DNA from: Cunninghamella blakesleeana
Lineage: Eukaryota > Mucoromycota > Mucoromycetes > Mucorales > Cunninghamellaceae
DNA: 64,000 bases
Direction: 5' to 3'
NCBI GenBank assembly: GCA_017871115.1
Contig: JAFCIZ010000002.1
Coordinates: forward strand, 1,075,501-1,139,500
Shown here: positions 1 to 16,605 of the stretch, one piece after another
Layout: each line of letters opens with the position of its first letter
Position numbering within the stretch: the stretch's first letter is position 1
Program-made: the position numbers and the translations under genes
Notes under the pieces: generated by a model
What the model was told of the DNA's origin: nothing
Seen by the model: only the letters and a program-made list of their open reading frames with translations
The model's database searches: none

Positions 1-973
1 GCTATTACCTATACTAAATGATGGGATAGTTTTTTTTTAAGAAAAATCAAAAACTCTTCGTTCAATATCAATTGAAGCAGATAAGGCTATATTTAAAGTA
101 AAAAATGTAGCTATAGTGCGATTATCAATAATTGTTTTATAAGCAATATGATAAAAGAGCAAAAAAAATAATATGCATCAACAGTTTCTTTTATACACTA
201 TTTTTAAACTCAGATATCTATAGTTACAAGTTTCTCCAGTATTAAAAATACGTTATCTATTTGTCATTGCGTCGATAAGCGGCGAACTGGGATTAAATAA
301 ACATTATCTGTTCGATTGTATATTTTAAGTTCTCAATATTTAAAATAAAATTCCCACTTTTTTTCTGTGAAATATTGATATGCTAATTATGGAATGAGAA
401 AAAATAACTTAAACTATATCTTGACGAAAAATTACACTATATTACCACGCATAATTAACTTATGGTTATCAAATAAAAGTTTTGTGCTCAAAAACTTTTT
501 TTATTTTTATTTTTCATTGTTCAATATAAGTAATTCCATTAGTCATCTTGCCCAATCAAATATATGTTTCAATGTAAATAAAATGGAAAAGTGTACATTC
601 TTAAAAGAGTAAATAAAAAGATAAATATGAGTTTTTTATTTTCTTTTTTAAAAAAAAGGATCGACTTTTAAACTCAGGTTTAAATTTAAATTTGATTTCA
701 TTTTTCCTTTTCTTTCCATTTCTTTTCACTTTTCCACTTTTTTTTTTAATATATTTATTCTAGTATTATTCATATATTTTAATATAATTTTTTAAAATAT
801 AAGTATAAGTATAAGAATACTATTACTATAATATAAAACATAAAAAGGTATATATATATTTATACATGCATACATGGATAGCATTCATATACTTTTTTTT
901 TTTTTACGTATATCTTTAATACCTAAAACTAATATATATTAATATCAATATATGATTTTTTATCTGATTATAG
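1..973. other. intergenic, no gene seen
   Basis: AT-rich DNA upstream of the permease gene. The only open frame (394-612, + strand) has low-complexity composition and no recognisable motif, so I treat it as chance. A T-run meeting an A-run lies near 645-658. No RNA gene or mobile element is visible. Confidence 0.6.
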
Positions 974-1324
974 ATGGGAGAAAAACCAGAAGTAATAATC
1001 TCGGAAAAAGGAAGTGATGTAAGTAGCGATGATGGAAATTACGATACAAAAAGGTTAGAAGCTCTTGGATATAAGCAAGAATTTAATCGTGAAGTGAATC
1101 AAGTTGTCCAGTGCGTATTTGGCTTTACAGTAGTAGGTATGTTTTTTATTTCCAATACTTATTTTTTTATTTTGTATTTGATTTCTATTCTAAATTTATC
1201 AGTTATCATATATGTAATTTCTTTTTTCTTTTTTATTTATTTTCTACATCTCATATTTAGCTTGCCTTCCAAATTGGCTCCTTAACTTTGGTTCAAATAT
1301 GGCTGCAGGTGGACCTGCAGGTAA

Positions 1325-1409
<85 letters not shown>

Positions 1410-3488
1410 GTTATAAACGGTATCGATTAAATAAAGAAAATTTACTAATAATAAAATCCATATTTTTTAATTATTATTATATTTATTACCTAAAAAAACT
1501 AGGGATATTTTGGAGTTGGATAATTGTAAGTCCATTTGTGATGTGTATTGGTTTATCAATATCAGAAGTTATCAGTGCATTTCCAGTCTCTGGGGGAATT
1601 TATTCATGTAAGAAAATAAAAATAATTTCTTTTCAAAATAAATTTATATTTTTAAGTGATTAGTTATGATGTAATATTAAACTTTGATTGATTTCTTTTT
1701 TAGGGTGCTTTTTACTAACAAATGAGAAATATGGTCCAAGTAAGTTTGAATATGGAATAATAAATATATAAAAAAGTAAACCTTATAACCTATTTTTAAA
1801 CTTAAAATATATTTTATGTTTTATTTCTATATTTTATTATTTTACTTTTTTACTTAGTTGTATCATGGTTTGCAGCCTATATCAATTTAGCAGGAATGAT
1901 AGCCACCCAAGGTAATATATATACATATAACATACATGTATTTGATGAAAAAAGAAAAGAATGTTTAGTTGTATTTATAAATATGCATTTTTTTATATAC
2001 ATTAAAAAAATATAACAGGTACACTTGCTTATTCATGTGCAAGTTTTATATATCAAATTGTCGAGATCCAAACTGGTGTCACAATAGATAACTTAGGTGC
2101 CTACGTCGGACTGTATTGTGCTATGCAATTAGTGGCTACTATTTATGCTTTTCTTGGTTTAAAATTTAGTAATTACCTAAACTATTTTATGGGTAAGTTA
2201 TATTATGTGTGGAACATATATATTTTTAATATTATTATTATTATTATCTTCATGACCATTATATTAATGTTTATTATTATTTTTATTTTAATTATATGTA
2301 TGTATTTTAAAAAAAAAAATAGCTGTCTGGGTTGTGATTGGTACTTTCCTTGTAATGATTCTTCCTATTGGTAATAAATAAAAAAAAAAAAATACAGATT
2401 TTCTTAAACTTTAATTGCATAAACAAAATATAAAGAATTTACAAAAACAAAAATACTCATGTGATTTTATTACTCTGTATATTTTGATAGTTATGGCTGA
2501 TAAACTTCAAAGCGCTAAATGGGTATTTACAGGCTTTATTAATAAAACTGGATGGGAAAGTGATGGTTTAGCCTTTTTAATCTCTTTTCTTCAACCTGGA
2601 TGGTGCTTGGTAATTTTTTTGAAAATATTTATATATATGAAACTTTTATAAAACTCCGGTTTTTTTTTTCTCACACATTATCTTTTTATGGATCTTTATT
2701 ATTATTATTATTTAAAATAGATTGGTTATGTAGCATCAGCACAAATTGTTGAAGGAACCAAGCGTAGTGATGTGACAGCTCCTCGAGGAATTACTATTAG
2801 TGTTATAGGATCGATTCTACAAGGATTGATGATTATGTTACCAAGTTTATTTGCCGTTCAAGATCCTGAAAGTTTAATTGAATCTAGTTCTCCTTTAGCA
2901 TTATTCTTTTTACAAGCAACCAACATCCCTATAGCTGTGTTTTTAATGGTGATCAATTTAGTTATTCAGTTTGGTGCCTTGGCCAACAATGCGCTTGCTA
3001 TAGCACAACTCTTATGGGCTTTATCTAGAGATGGAGTTATTCCTTTCAGTCGTTTTTGGTACAGTTTAAATCGATTCAATATCCCTCATAAATGTCTAAT
3101 TTTGGAATTTATTATTGTTGTTGTGATTATATTACCTACCTTTGGATCTCAAATCTATTGGCAAGCCATTTTAGCTACAGCTGTGATTTGTGTCAATGTT
3201 TCTTATGGCCTTCCTCTTTTCTGTAGAATAATTTGGCGACGAAATATTAAATTTGATGGACCTTTTAAATTAGGCAAAGCAAGTCTTCCTCTTAATATCA
3301 TATCCGTACTTTGGATTATGTTTTTTAGTGTAATTTTATGTATTCCTACAAGATACCCAGTGACAACAGTAAATATGAATTGGTCTAGTTTGATGATTGG
3401 TGCTGTAGTCATCTTTTCTTACTTCTTTTGGTCTATCAGTGGGCGTAAATTTTATAAAGGACCTATGCAAAATATTCATGAAAAATAA
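974..3488 (+). CDS. APC-superfamily amino acid/choline-type permease
   Basis: Plasma-membrane transporter of the amino acid-polyamine-organocation superfamily, closest in feel to the fungal GABA/choline permeases. Nine exons: 974-1136, 1261-1320, 1503-1607, 1704-1739, 1858-1911, 2019-2192, 2323-2370, 2491-2609, 2721-3488. They join in frame to 508 residues, the usual length of the family. A hydrophilic acidic N-terminus is followed by the family entry motif LGYKQEF (about residues 32-38), then about twelve hydrophobic segments. Typical internal signatures are ISEVISAFPVSGGIYSW and VEGTKRSDVTAPRGI, the latter in the loop where related permeases carry E-[DET]-x-x-x-P. The substrate cannot be told from sequence; amino acids, GABA, choline and polyamines are all possible. 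The family call is firm and the specificity is open. Confidence 0.9.
1325..1409. repeat. (TAA)n microsatellite in permease intron 2
   Basis: About 28 near-perfect TAA units occupy the 5' half of the second intron of the permease gene. It is a simple repeat, likely length-variable between strains. Confidence 0.9.
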
Positions 3489-3900
3489 TTAAATCAGAAT
3501 TAAAATAATAATAATTATAGTATAAGATTATATATAAGTTTGATTTTGTGTGTGTATAGTAATAATTTATATTTAAATAATAATAATAAATAAATAAATA
3601 AAAAATAGCATATGCTTTTATCCATCAATATTAAAATAAATATTCATGATCAATAATAGTTATAATTATAATATTTGCAATCGCTTAGAAATCGAAGATT
3701 GTACAATATGTTACGGTTAAATAGAAATATCTTTAATCAATACATATATGAACCTATGTAAATATGAAAAAAATTAATATATAAAGAATAATATCAAATA
3801 TAAATATTGATGTATTTACTTAAACAATAAAAAAACTAATTAAAACTATAACATAATAACAATAAAATTAATCTCTACAAGTTGGACTAATTTTTATAGG

Positions 3901-4145
3901 ATGATCTTGAATCTTGATCAATTTGTTTAGAGAATCATATTTAATTTAAATACTCATTTTTCTTCGTGAATAAAAGGCCAATCAATTTGAAAGGTTAAAA
4001 AAGCTTATAACATATTCATTCTCTATATATGCAATAGTTTTAATATGATGACCTTGAATATTGACTGCTTTATTTAAACAATTGTATATAAATTAAATAT
4101 TTATTTATTCCCACTATTCGAAGATCAGCCAATCTAAAAATTTAA
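3901..4145. repeat. degenerate direct repeat, two copies about 147 bp apart
   Basis: Copy 1 starts with ATGATCTTGAATCTTGA at 3901 and copy 2 with ATGACCTTGAATATTGA at 4048. Both continue through an AATTTAAAT/AATTAAATAT stretch, a TTC(G)-containing stretch and a CCAATC(A/T)A block. Similarity is clear by eye over roughly 95 bases with many substitutions and small indels. Origin unknown: an old tandem duplication or paired regulatory blocks. Confidence 0.45.
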
Positions 4146-4409
4146 TAAATCGAGGGCACACTCATTATATATTTGTATAATGATTTTCGTAAAGCGGTAA
4201 TCGATACTTATCAATGAATTTAAAAATTTATTTTTTATATTAAAACTAAAAAAATAATAAATAAAAATGTTTACATGTAGATAGTGAAAAGGGATTTTCT
4301 GTAAAATTTTTCTATTTCAGAAATGGGTGGACCAATAAAATCATAGAAAAATAAGAAAATAGGTGGATGAAATCAAGAAAATTGTTGATATACTACGTGT
4401 ATTATAAAG

Positions 4410-4445
<36 letters not shown>

Positions 4446-4828
4446 TAAACGTTTATTATTATAGCTCGGAAAAATCAATTTTATAGTATTGGTTTAGTTT
4501 TTATAAGTTATATATAACAAAATAGAAAACGTAGTGTATATCATATAGTTTTTTATATTTTAAAGTAATTTTTTTTAAAAAAATTAAACGATATATATAT
4601 GAGTTTGTATATTTTTTAAAGTTTTATATAATTATTGCAAGTTTATATAGTTTTTATATAATAAACACTATATATTTAAACAGTAAACTTGAAAAGTATC
4701 ATTTTGTTGCGAAAAGAATATTCAAAAATTGACCAAAGAACAATGTACAGAGCAAAACAGAAAAATAAAGGCGGGGAGATTGAAAATTTCTTTGGGAAAA
4801 ATTAGGTGTTGGTATAAAAAAAAACATC

Positions 4829-4900
4829 TTTTTTTTCTTCCTCCCCTTTTTCACTTTTTTTTTTCTTCTACTTCCTATTTCATCTTTTCATTTCTTTTTA
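4829..4900 (+). promoter_or_regulatory. pyrimidine-rich tract before the MAPK start
   Basis: An almost pure C/T stretch ends a few bases before the HOG1 start codon at 4908. CT-rich blocks just upstream of the start are common in strongly transcribed fungal genes. The role is inferred from position and composition. Confidence 0.4.
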
Positions 4901-4907
4901 TTAAACA

Positions 4908-7462
<2,555 letters not shown>

Positions 7463-7563
7463 GATGATATATAAAATAGGCTTTTATAAGTAAATGATAT
7501 CTCTATTTCATTTTATATTTTATACTTTGTTATTTTTATTATCATTTTTTAGTATTAGTATTG

Positions 7564-7602
<39 letters not shown>

Positions 7603-7869
7603 TTTTGTTTTCATTATTATTATTATTTTTATTTCTTAAATGTACCTTTTTTCTTTCTTTATATAATCACACTTTATAAATATAATTTTTTAAATTAAGA
7701 AATCGTGTACACATATTTTTCGTAATTGATTTTAGTTTTTGCTTTGCTTTTTTTTGTGTGAAAAATTAAAACCCAGTTGGTCTTTTTAAAAAAATTTCTG
7801 CTTATTTTTTTTTCAAACTTTTTTTTCCTTTAGTTTTTTTTGTTATTATTACTATATATTTATTTAAAT

Positions 7870-9726
<1,857 letters not shown>

Positions 9727-9778
9727 ACTATTCTAGTTTTTAAATCTAGTTTTTTAATTATAAAAATTGTTAACACAA

Positions 9779-9810
<32 letters not shown>

Positions 9811-10055
9811 TAAAAAAAGAATTTAATATTATTGTATATACATGTATATACTAAAAAAAATAAAACTTAAAAAAACTTAAAATAAACTTAGAAAATAGAA
9901 TTGTTTTAACCGTAGTTTTATAATTATAGTTTATTTTTTTATTGGTAACCAATACCAATATATATATATATATATATATACAAATATATATATAAATATG
10001 AAGAAAAAATGATGTAAAAATGGGGCCATTAATTGTTTATGTACTATTAATATAT
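9727..10055. other. convergent intergenic spacer
   Basis: Spacer between the ends of MAP2 (+) and the capping enzyme (-). It holds CA and TA microsatellites (about 9774-9810 and 9958-9980) and A-rich DNA. Nothing coding is visible. Confidence 0.6.
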
Positions 10056-11275
10056 TTATTCAATATGATCTTGTTTTCGTTTTCTTTGGTTTTCTACTCT
10101 ATGATTTTCTTCACTATAATTTTCATTTCTTTCATTTTCTCTTCTTCCTATTTCCCTTCTTTCTTTTTCCCTTCTTTCTTTTTCTCTTCTTTCGTTTTCT
10201 TTTTGAATTTCATCCCTAAGGTTCCATTGATTTCGAATATTATCGATGTTTTCTACAAGCTATAAAAAATATAAAAAATAAAAATGAAATAAATGGGCAC
10301 GTATGTAAGTAAATAGGGCCATCAGTTAAGAAATAATAATAATGATATTAATTATACCAATAATAATAAAAAAAGAAAAAATATATAGATAACTCACTTC
10401 TTCTTTTGTAACGCCATCATCTATACTTATAATAACATTTCTGATTGTTGTTATATGATTTGCGTGAGGTTTATCATCACGAAACCGCATGAATCGCCAA
10501 GGTGATACCAGCCCATATTTTTGTTGTAATTCAATATCATAGTTACATTCAATAATGCGACCATTAAAGTGACGTGGATTCTTTCCAAATGTATCAAACC
10601 ACTCTTCATCCGTTATTCCAAGTTGAGTGAATTTACTATATTCGTCATCTCTTTCCCATGCCAGTAAATCAATTGTTGGTTTCTTTGTAGGATCAATGGC
10701 ACCAGGTATAGTTGTGCTTGGAACAAACGTTAATTGGACTTTAAAATCTACAGAATTTTCATTTGCTGGTTTCCATTTTATACTATATAAATAAAAATAT
10801 TGATCAAAAAAAATGATAGTAATATCAAAAAAAATTATAAGATATTATTCACTTTACATCTATGCATTGTTTATATTCTTTATTTTCATTTTAATTACAT
10901 CTTATTTGAAGTGCCAAGTAAATAAGGTGATTTTACTGATGTAAATATTAAACCATCATTTCCATGACGAAGGTTTGGAATGACTTGATCAAATACAGCA
11001 TCCAATTTATAAGTAGGCTGCTGTTCTTTAAATTCAGTTCTAGTTGTTTAAAATAAAATAAATAAAAAAGATCATTATGTAAGGATAATTGATATATATA
11101 ATTTATATACATTTTATACATACATACATATATAATCTACTTACATAAAAGGGTATTTTTTTTTAAAGTGAGGATATTTCTGTAACATACGGTTATATGG
11201 GCCTAAAACTTCCACTTTTAAATACTAAGAAAAAACAATAACCATATACATTAAAATTGAAATTTATAATTATAC

Positions 11276-11316
<41 letters not shown>

Positions 11317-12213
11317 GAATAAATTGATAGATAAATACGTAGATAGATATTTGAATTACTTACCCCAAGTCTTTTAATTAAATCACGGGAAATTAATGAA
11401 CGACCTTGAACCATTAAACAGTCAAATAATAAAAATTTAAGTTGTGTCTATCATATTAAAAAATAAAAATAAAAATAGATGTTATTGTTAAAAAAAATCA
11501 TTAATGCACAAATAGTAGATAATTATCCTTTTTTATTTCTTACACTTCCATCATCTTCTTTATCCAACACTAGTTCGCCATCAATGATTGTATTATCATG
11601 AACTTTATGAAAACTTGGATCTTGAGGAAGAGGAAAATACATCTTATTTACTAAAAAAAAATTACTTTTTCTATCAAACTTTTATATATCAAAAAATAAA
11701 ACAAAATAAAATAGAGTTACTATAAAGCTGCTGTATTTATTGTATTATAACCATTATTACGTACTTACCAAATATATTTCAGGTTTTTTTTCTTGGTTTC
11801 TTGTAAGTAAAGCGAGACAACGAATACCATCTGATTTTTCAGCTACATAATAACTATAAAGTAGGATAAAAAAATTATTATGTAAATAAACCATTAATAT
11901 ACATTATACACATAGTTATTATTGTTATTAAAATTAAAAATAAAAAAGCAAAAAAAAAAAAAAAAAAAAAAAAAAACTTACTCTTCATTGTTTATTTCAT
12001 CCATTTGAGCTTTTCCGAAACTAATAGGTTGAGCACCGGGAAATCTAACAAGAGTATTGAATCAGACCTTCGAATTCAAATGATAATACGTATATAAAAA
12101 GATGTACCTTACTTGTATGAATTTAAATCAAGTAGCTTGGCAATTTTTTCTTTTAACCATGCAGTATCTTCAACTTTAGTGCCTGGTATATCAGGAACAG
12201 CGTAATGATTCAT
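10056..12213 (-). CDS. CEG1: mRNA guanylyltransferase (capping enzyme alpha subunit)
   Basis: Nuclear enzyme that transfers GMP to the 5' diphosphate end of nascent mRNA through a lysine-GMP intermediate. Nine exons on the minus strand: 12213-12113, 12044-11982, 11853-11765, 11650-11544, 11447-11364, 11224-11145, 11039-10899, 10782-10398, 10259-10056. They keep frame throughout and give 417 residues, close to fission yeast's enzyme. Visible nucleotidyltransferase motifs: EKSDGIR with active-site K61, DGELV, HGNDGLIFT and IIKWKPANENSVDF, then an OB-fold part with GRIIEC and WRFMRFRDDKPHANH. No triphosphatase domain is fused, as in other fungi where that is a separate subunit. The last exon is an unusual Arg/Glu/Lys-rich repeat tail. 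The third donor (GTACGT) was chosen because only it keeps frame. Confidence 0.93.
11951..11976. repeat. poly(A) run in CEG1 intron
   Basis: About 26 uninterrupted A residues on the + strand, so poly(T) in the transcript, in the intron after the second exon. Confidence 0.85.
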
Positions 12214-13014
12214 AGATATTAATTTAGTTTAGTTATGAAATAATAAGAAATAATAATAATAATAATACTAATACTAATAAAAAAGGAAGGAAAGAAAAGG
12301 GAAGAGTAAGAAACTGAAATAAAAAAACAATAAATCCGGCATTTTATTTTTAAAAAAATTAAACTCAGTTATTCTATTTTTGCGTGAACTAATTAAAAAA
12401 AAGAGAACCTTTCATAGTTATTGTCACCCTTTACATTTATTACTCATGTATAATATGGTTATTTTATTTTATACTATCGAGAATTTAAATAGTTAATTTT
12501 GATTTTAATTTTGATTCATTTAATTTTTTTTTGGTTATAATGGTATGCGGTCAATAATATAATTAATTTTATTTCTCAAATATAGTACATGCAAATACCC
12601 ATGAATCTCATAGTATCAAAAATATTAAGCACAAATAATGAATAATTATTCGATATATTATAATTAAAAGACTGCTTTTATTAAGCAGAAATAATAAAAT
12701 TAGAATCACAAGGAAAAAATAAAATGGAATATTCTTTTCCATTTTTTATTTTATTTTACTGTTATATTACTATTATAAATAACCTTCAATTGTTAATCTT
12801 CAAGGATTAGAATAAGGTAATAATTATGCTTATTTGATTTGGATGGATTTTTATTAAAAAAATAAACTCCGAAAACATTTGAGTGTGGCTTACATCAGCT
12901 GAAAAACTGCGACGGCTCCCAAATTTCAATTTTTTTAAAAAAACGCGGTTGGAAATTTTATTTTTCCTTCTTTTTCATTTTTATTTTTCTTTTAAAAAAC
13001 TTTAATAATTATTT
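12214..13014. other. divergent promoter region CEG1/nucleoporin
   Basis: About 800 bases between divergent starts with no open frame of interest. It includes a relatively GC-rich islet (12895-12955) with CGGCTCCC at 12913 and a T-run/A-run palindrome at about 12932-12946, then a CT-rich stretch before the nucleoporin start. Confidence 0.6.
12895..12955 (+). promoter_or_regulatory. GC islet with CGGCTCCC, about 100 bp before the nucleoporin start
   Basis: In DNA that is otherwise mostly A/T, this block carries CAGCTG, GCGACGGCTCCC and ACGCGGTTGG. The octamer CGGCTCCC recurs at 27680-27687, at a similar distance ahead of COG7. The promoter role is inferred. Confidence 0.4.
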
Positions 13015-16000
13015 ATGTTTAATAAAAATACATTTGGTGGAGGTTTTGGACAACCACAGCAGCAACAGCAGCCTACTAATTCATTATTTGGTCAACCCCA
13101 GCAACCTCAACAACAAACTACTTTTGGAGGTATATACATATCCATATTTTCTTAAATAACAATAACTTTATTAATTAAATATATATATATATATATATAT
13201 ATTCATTACTCCTATCTTTTTTTTAAAAATATACATATCTTTTATTGTATTGTATTGCTGATTCATAAACTGTGTTATTTTAATATTTATCTTTATTACT
13301 TTCTTAGGTTTCGGTGGAGGTGCTACTACTACTGGTTTTGGTGCTGCGCAAAATACTGGAACGTCAGCTTTTGGTCAACCAGTTCAACAACAAACATCAG
13401 CATTTGGTCAACCATCTACAGGAGGTTTTGGCGCAGCTGCTAACACTGGTTCAGCTTTTGGACAACAACAGCCTTCAGCTTTTGGTTCAACAAGCACTTC
13501 AGCTTTTGGTAGTACCAGTAAGTATTTCAGATGATATACATTATAAATGTATAGAAGTATATATTATTTATTTTTTTATATAAAAATAGCGAAGAATTGA
13601 ATAGTCTAACAATAGTTTTCTTTATATATATATATACATGTTATTAAACAATAATAGCCCCAGCTACTACAGGCTTTGGTGGTGGAGGTTTTGGAACAAG
13701 TAATTTTTAATATATTAATTTTAATATTATAAAAAATGAAATATATATATATATATATATATATCTTATTATCTTTATATTTTTCTTTACTTTTTATTTT
13801 ATTTTTAGGCGGTACAAACACTACATCAGCTTTTGGAAATTCAGCAAATCAGACTAGTGGCGGTGGATTGTTTGGACAAAGACCTGCAACAGGTTTTGGA
13901 CAAAATGCTACAACAACTAGTACCTTTGGGCAACAACCACAAACAACCACTTTTGGAGGTGCATCAACATCAGCATTTGGACAACCTGCTGGGGCTGGAG
14001 GTAATCAAGGAACAGCAGTAGCTGATTTTGCTCCTACACAAGATCGTGACGTAACAACTGGTATCAATAATTTTTTCCAAACCATTACAGCCATGCCTCA
14101 ATATAAACAATACTCTGTAGAAGAATTGCGTTTACAAGATTATAACCAAAATAGAAAGTCTTCTCAAGGTGCTACTGGAACTACTGGGGGCTTTGGGTCT
14201 ACCACTGGAGGTTTTGGATCAACCAATACAACTACTAATACTGGTTTTGGTCAATCTACTACTGGTGGCGCTTTTGGTGCTCAACAATCTACGGGCGCTT
14301 TTGGTCAAACACAACCTGCTGCTACTAATACTGGTTTTGGAGCTCAACCTAGTACTGGGGGTGGATTATTTGGTCAAACTCAAAACACTGGTACATCTGG
14401 TTTTGGTCAACAAACTACAAACGCTTTTGGTGCTAGTAATACTACTGGTGGTTTCGGTACTACTGCCGGTGGATTTGGTACAACTGGTACTACCACTGGA
14501 TTTGGTGCTGGTGCTAACAATGCACCAAAAACATTTGGATTTGGTAAATTATATATACACTAATAAAAAAAATAATGTAAATAAACATAATAAAAGCAAA
14601 TACATAATCTAATCAAATTTTCTACAAAAATCTTTTTTCTTTTTACTTATCATTAGGTGCTACTTCACAACCTTCAACCGGTTTTGGTTCAACTACAACT
14701 ACAACTGGTTTTGGACAAAACACACTCGGTAATACAGGATTTGGTCAAGCAAATCAACAAACACAGCCAACTGGTTTTGGATTTGGACAAAAACCTGCTG
14801 GTACAACCGGTGGTTTTGGCGCTACCACTGGTGGTTTTGGTACTACTACTGGTGGTTTTGGCGCTACAAGCAAACCAGCAAACTCATTCTCTTTCAATGC
14901 TGCATCATCCGCTCCTACTACAACCACAACTACTGGATTTGGTAGTGGATTTGGTACAGCAACATCTGGTGTTACTACTGGAGGATTTGGAGCTACACAA
15001 CCTGCACAAACCGGATTTGGAGCTACTGCGCCTGCCGGTGGTCTTTTTGGTGCTAAACCCGCTACTGGTCAAACAAATACACTTTTTAATACAACCGCTC
15101 AACCTACAACTGGAACTACTGGATTTAGTGGTTTCGGTGCAAACACTCAACAAGCAACAAGTGGGTTTGGAGCTAATACAGGTGGTGGTCTTTTTGGTGC
15201 AAAACCCGCTACTGGAGGACTTGGTACAACTGGTGGAGGAATTTTTGGAAATACTCAAGCAGGTGCAGGTACTGGATTTGGATTTGGAAATACACAACAA
15301 GCAGGTACTGGGTCATTCACTTTACCAGCAACTGGTGGATTAACTTCTTTTGGTACAAATGGATTACAACCTGGCCAACAACCTTTAGTAGCAACTGTTG
15401 ATAAAAATCCTTATGGTGTTAATCCTTTATTTGATACAAGTAAGCTTCAGCAACAGGGAATCTCTACTACAGTGACTACAAGTATTGGTCAATCTGGTAT
15501 CACTACTCAAGTTAAAACCGAACCTACAGCTGTTCCTATTGATGGTAAAAAAGTTGATACAACACCTCATTATCCTGTTTCACCACGCGTCGTTTCTAAA
15601 ATCAAATTGCGTGGTTTTAGTTTTAACCCTGCAAGTAAGCCTAGCTCTAAAAAGGCAACTAGATTCAATGGTATTAGCGATGACTCTATTCTTGGTGCTG
15701 AAGCTTTTTCACCTCGCACTGGGAACAACAAACTAGTGTTTGACCAAATCAACTCTAATAAGATTACCGAATTAGTGAATAAACATGTTGATAATAATAA
15801 ACCTTTAACCATGCTTGATCCCCATCGCGAACAATTAGCAGCCACTGTCTTTGAAAAAACAGCAAGTACTTCAAGAGAAATCAATCAACATGATAGCCAA
15901 TCAAAGCCTGATCATAGCAATATCAGCGCTAACAAAAATGAAAAAGTAGATGACAGCCTTGTTACAGTAGCTTCTCAACATGGATATTATTGTTCACCTA

Positions 16001-16413
16001 CCTTGGATGTTTTAAAAGCAATGACTAAAGATGAATTAAAAAAAGTAGACAAATTTATCGTTGGCAGACGTGGTTATGGCGAAGTTCAATTTAATCAATC
16101 TGTTGATTTAACTGGATTAAACTTGAATGAAATAATGGGTGGTATTGTTGTCTTCCAATTAAAAAGTCTTACCATTTATCCTGATGCAAGAACAAAACCT
16201 CCTATTGGATCTGGTTTAAATACAGCTGCAACAGTACGTTTGGAAAAATGCTTTACATGTCATCAACATTCTAAGGAGCCTATTAAAGATCCTACCCATC
16301 CTAAATACATTTTATTCATTGAAAAATTACGTAAGAGTGAAAACGACAACTTGAAATTTATTGATTATGAAAATGAAACTGGTACCTGGGTATTCCAAGT
16401 TAAATCCTTTTAA
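13015..16413 (+). CDS. NUP116: FG nucleoporin of the Nup98/Nup116/Nup100 type
   Basis: Mobile FG-repeat protein of the nuclear pore that forms the permeability barrier and docks mRNA-export factors. Five exons (13015-13129, 13308-13517, 13658-13699, 13809-14543, 14657-16413) give 952 residues. The first two thirds are Thr/Gln/Gly-rich with dozens of GFG/AFG and several GLFG motifs. They are interrupted by a GLEBS-type Gle2/Rae1-binding segment at 14041-14155 (VTTGINNFFQ then ITAMPQYKQYSVEELRLQDY). The C-terminal ~150 residues are the nucleoporin autoproteolytic domain (YYCSPTLDVLKAM, GRRGYGEV, GTWVFQVKSF). The protein ends at that phenylalanine, with no serine nucleophile and no Nup96 region after it. 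That makes it Nup100/116-like rather than a cleavable Nup98-96 or Nup145 precursor. Confidence 0.93.
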
Positions 16414-16565
16414 TTAATTTTTTATATATACATATAACTTTTTTTTATAAAAAATAACAAACCAACATACTAATTCTTCAATATTTACCACACACCAGCA
16501 ATCATTTTTCAAAGATATTATATATACAAATAAATATGATTAAATTCGAAATTACTTTATAGTTC

Positions 16566-16605
<40 letters not shown>

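Larger units (their letters stand above)
3489..4907. other. intergenic region with a degenerate duplication
   Basis: No credible gene. It holds the permease 3' flank, a diverged direct repeat (about 3901-4000 and 4048-4145), a (TA)n run near 4412-4443, and a pyrimidine-rich tract ahead of the MAP kinase start. Confidence 0.6.

Noticed and set aside
394..612. 72-residue open frame upstream of the permease
   Set aside because: Composition is random for A/T-rich DNA (Asn, Phe, Leu, Ile), with no motif, promoter tract or splice continuity.
1325..1409. TAA array considered as a possible CRISPR-like or mobile-element end
   Set aside because: A simple trinucleotide microsatellite inside an intron, with no spacers or terminal repeats.
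13314..15736. Overlapping Leu/Gln/Val-rich and Ser/Cys-rich frames within the nucleoporin region, both strands
   Set aside because: They are shadows of the Thr/Gly/Gln FG-repeat coding sequence read in other frames.
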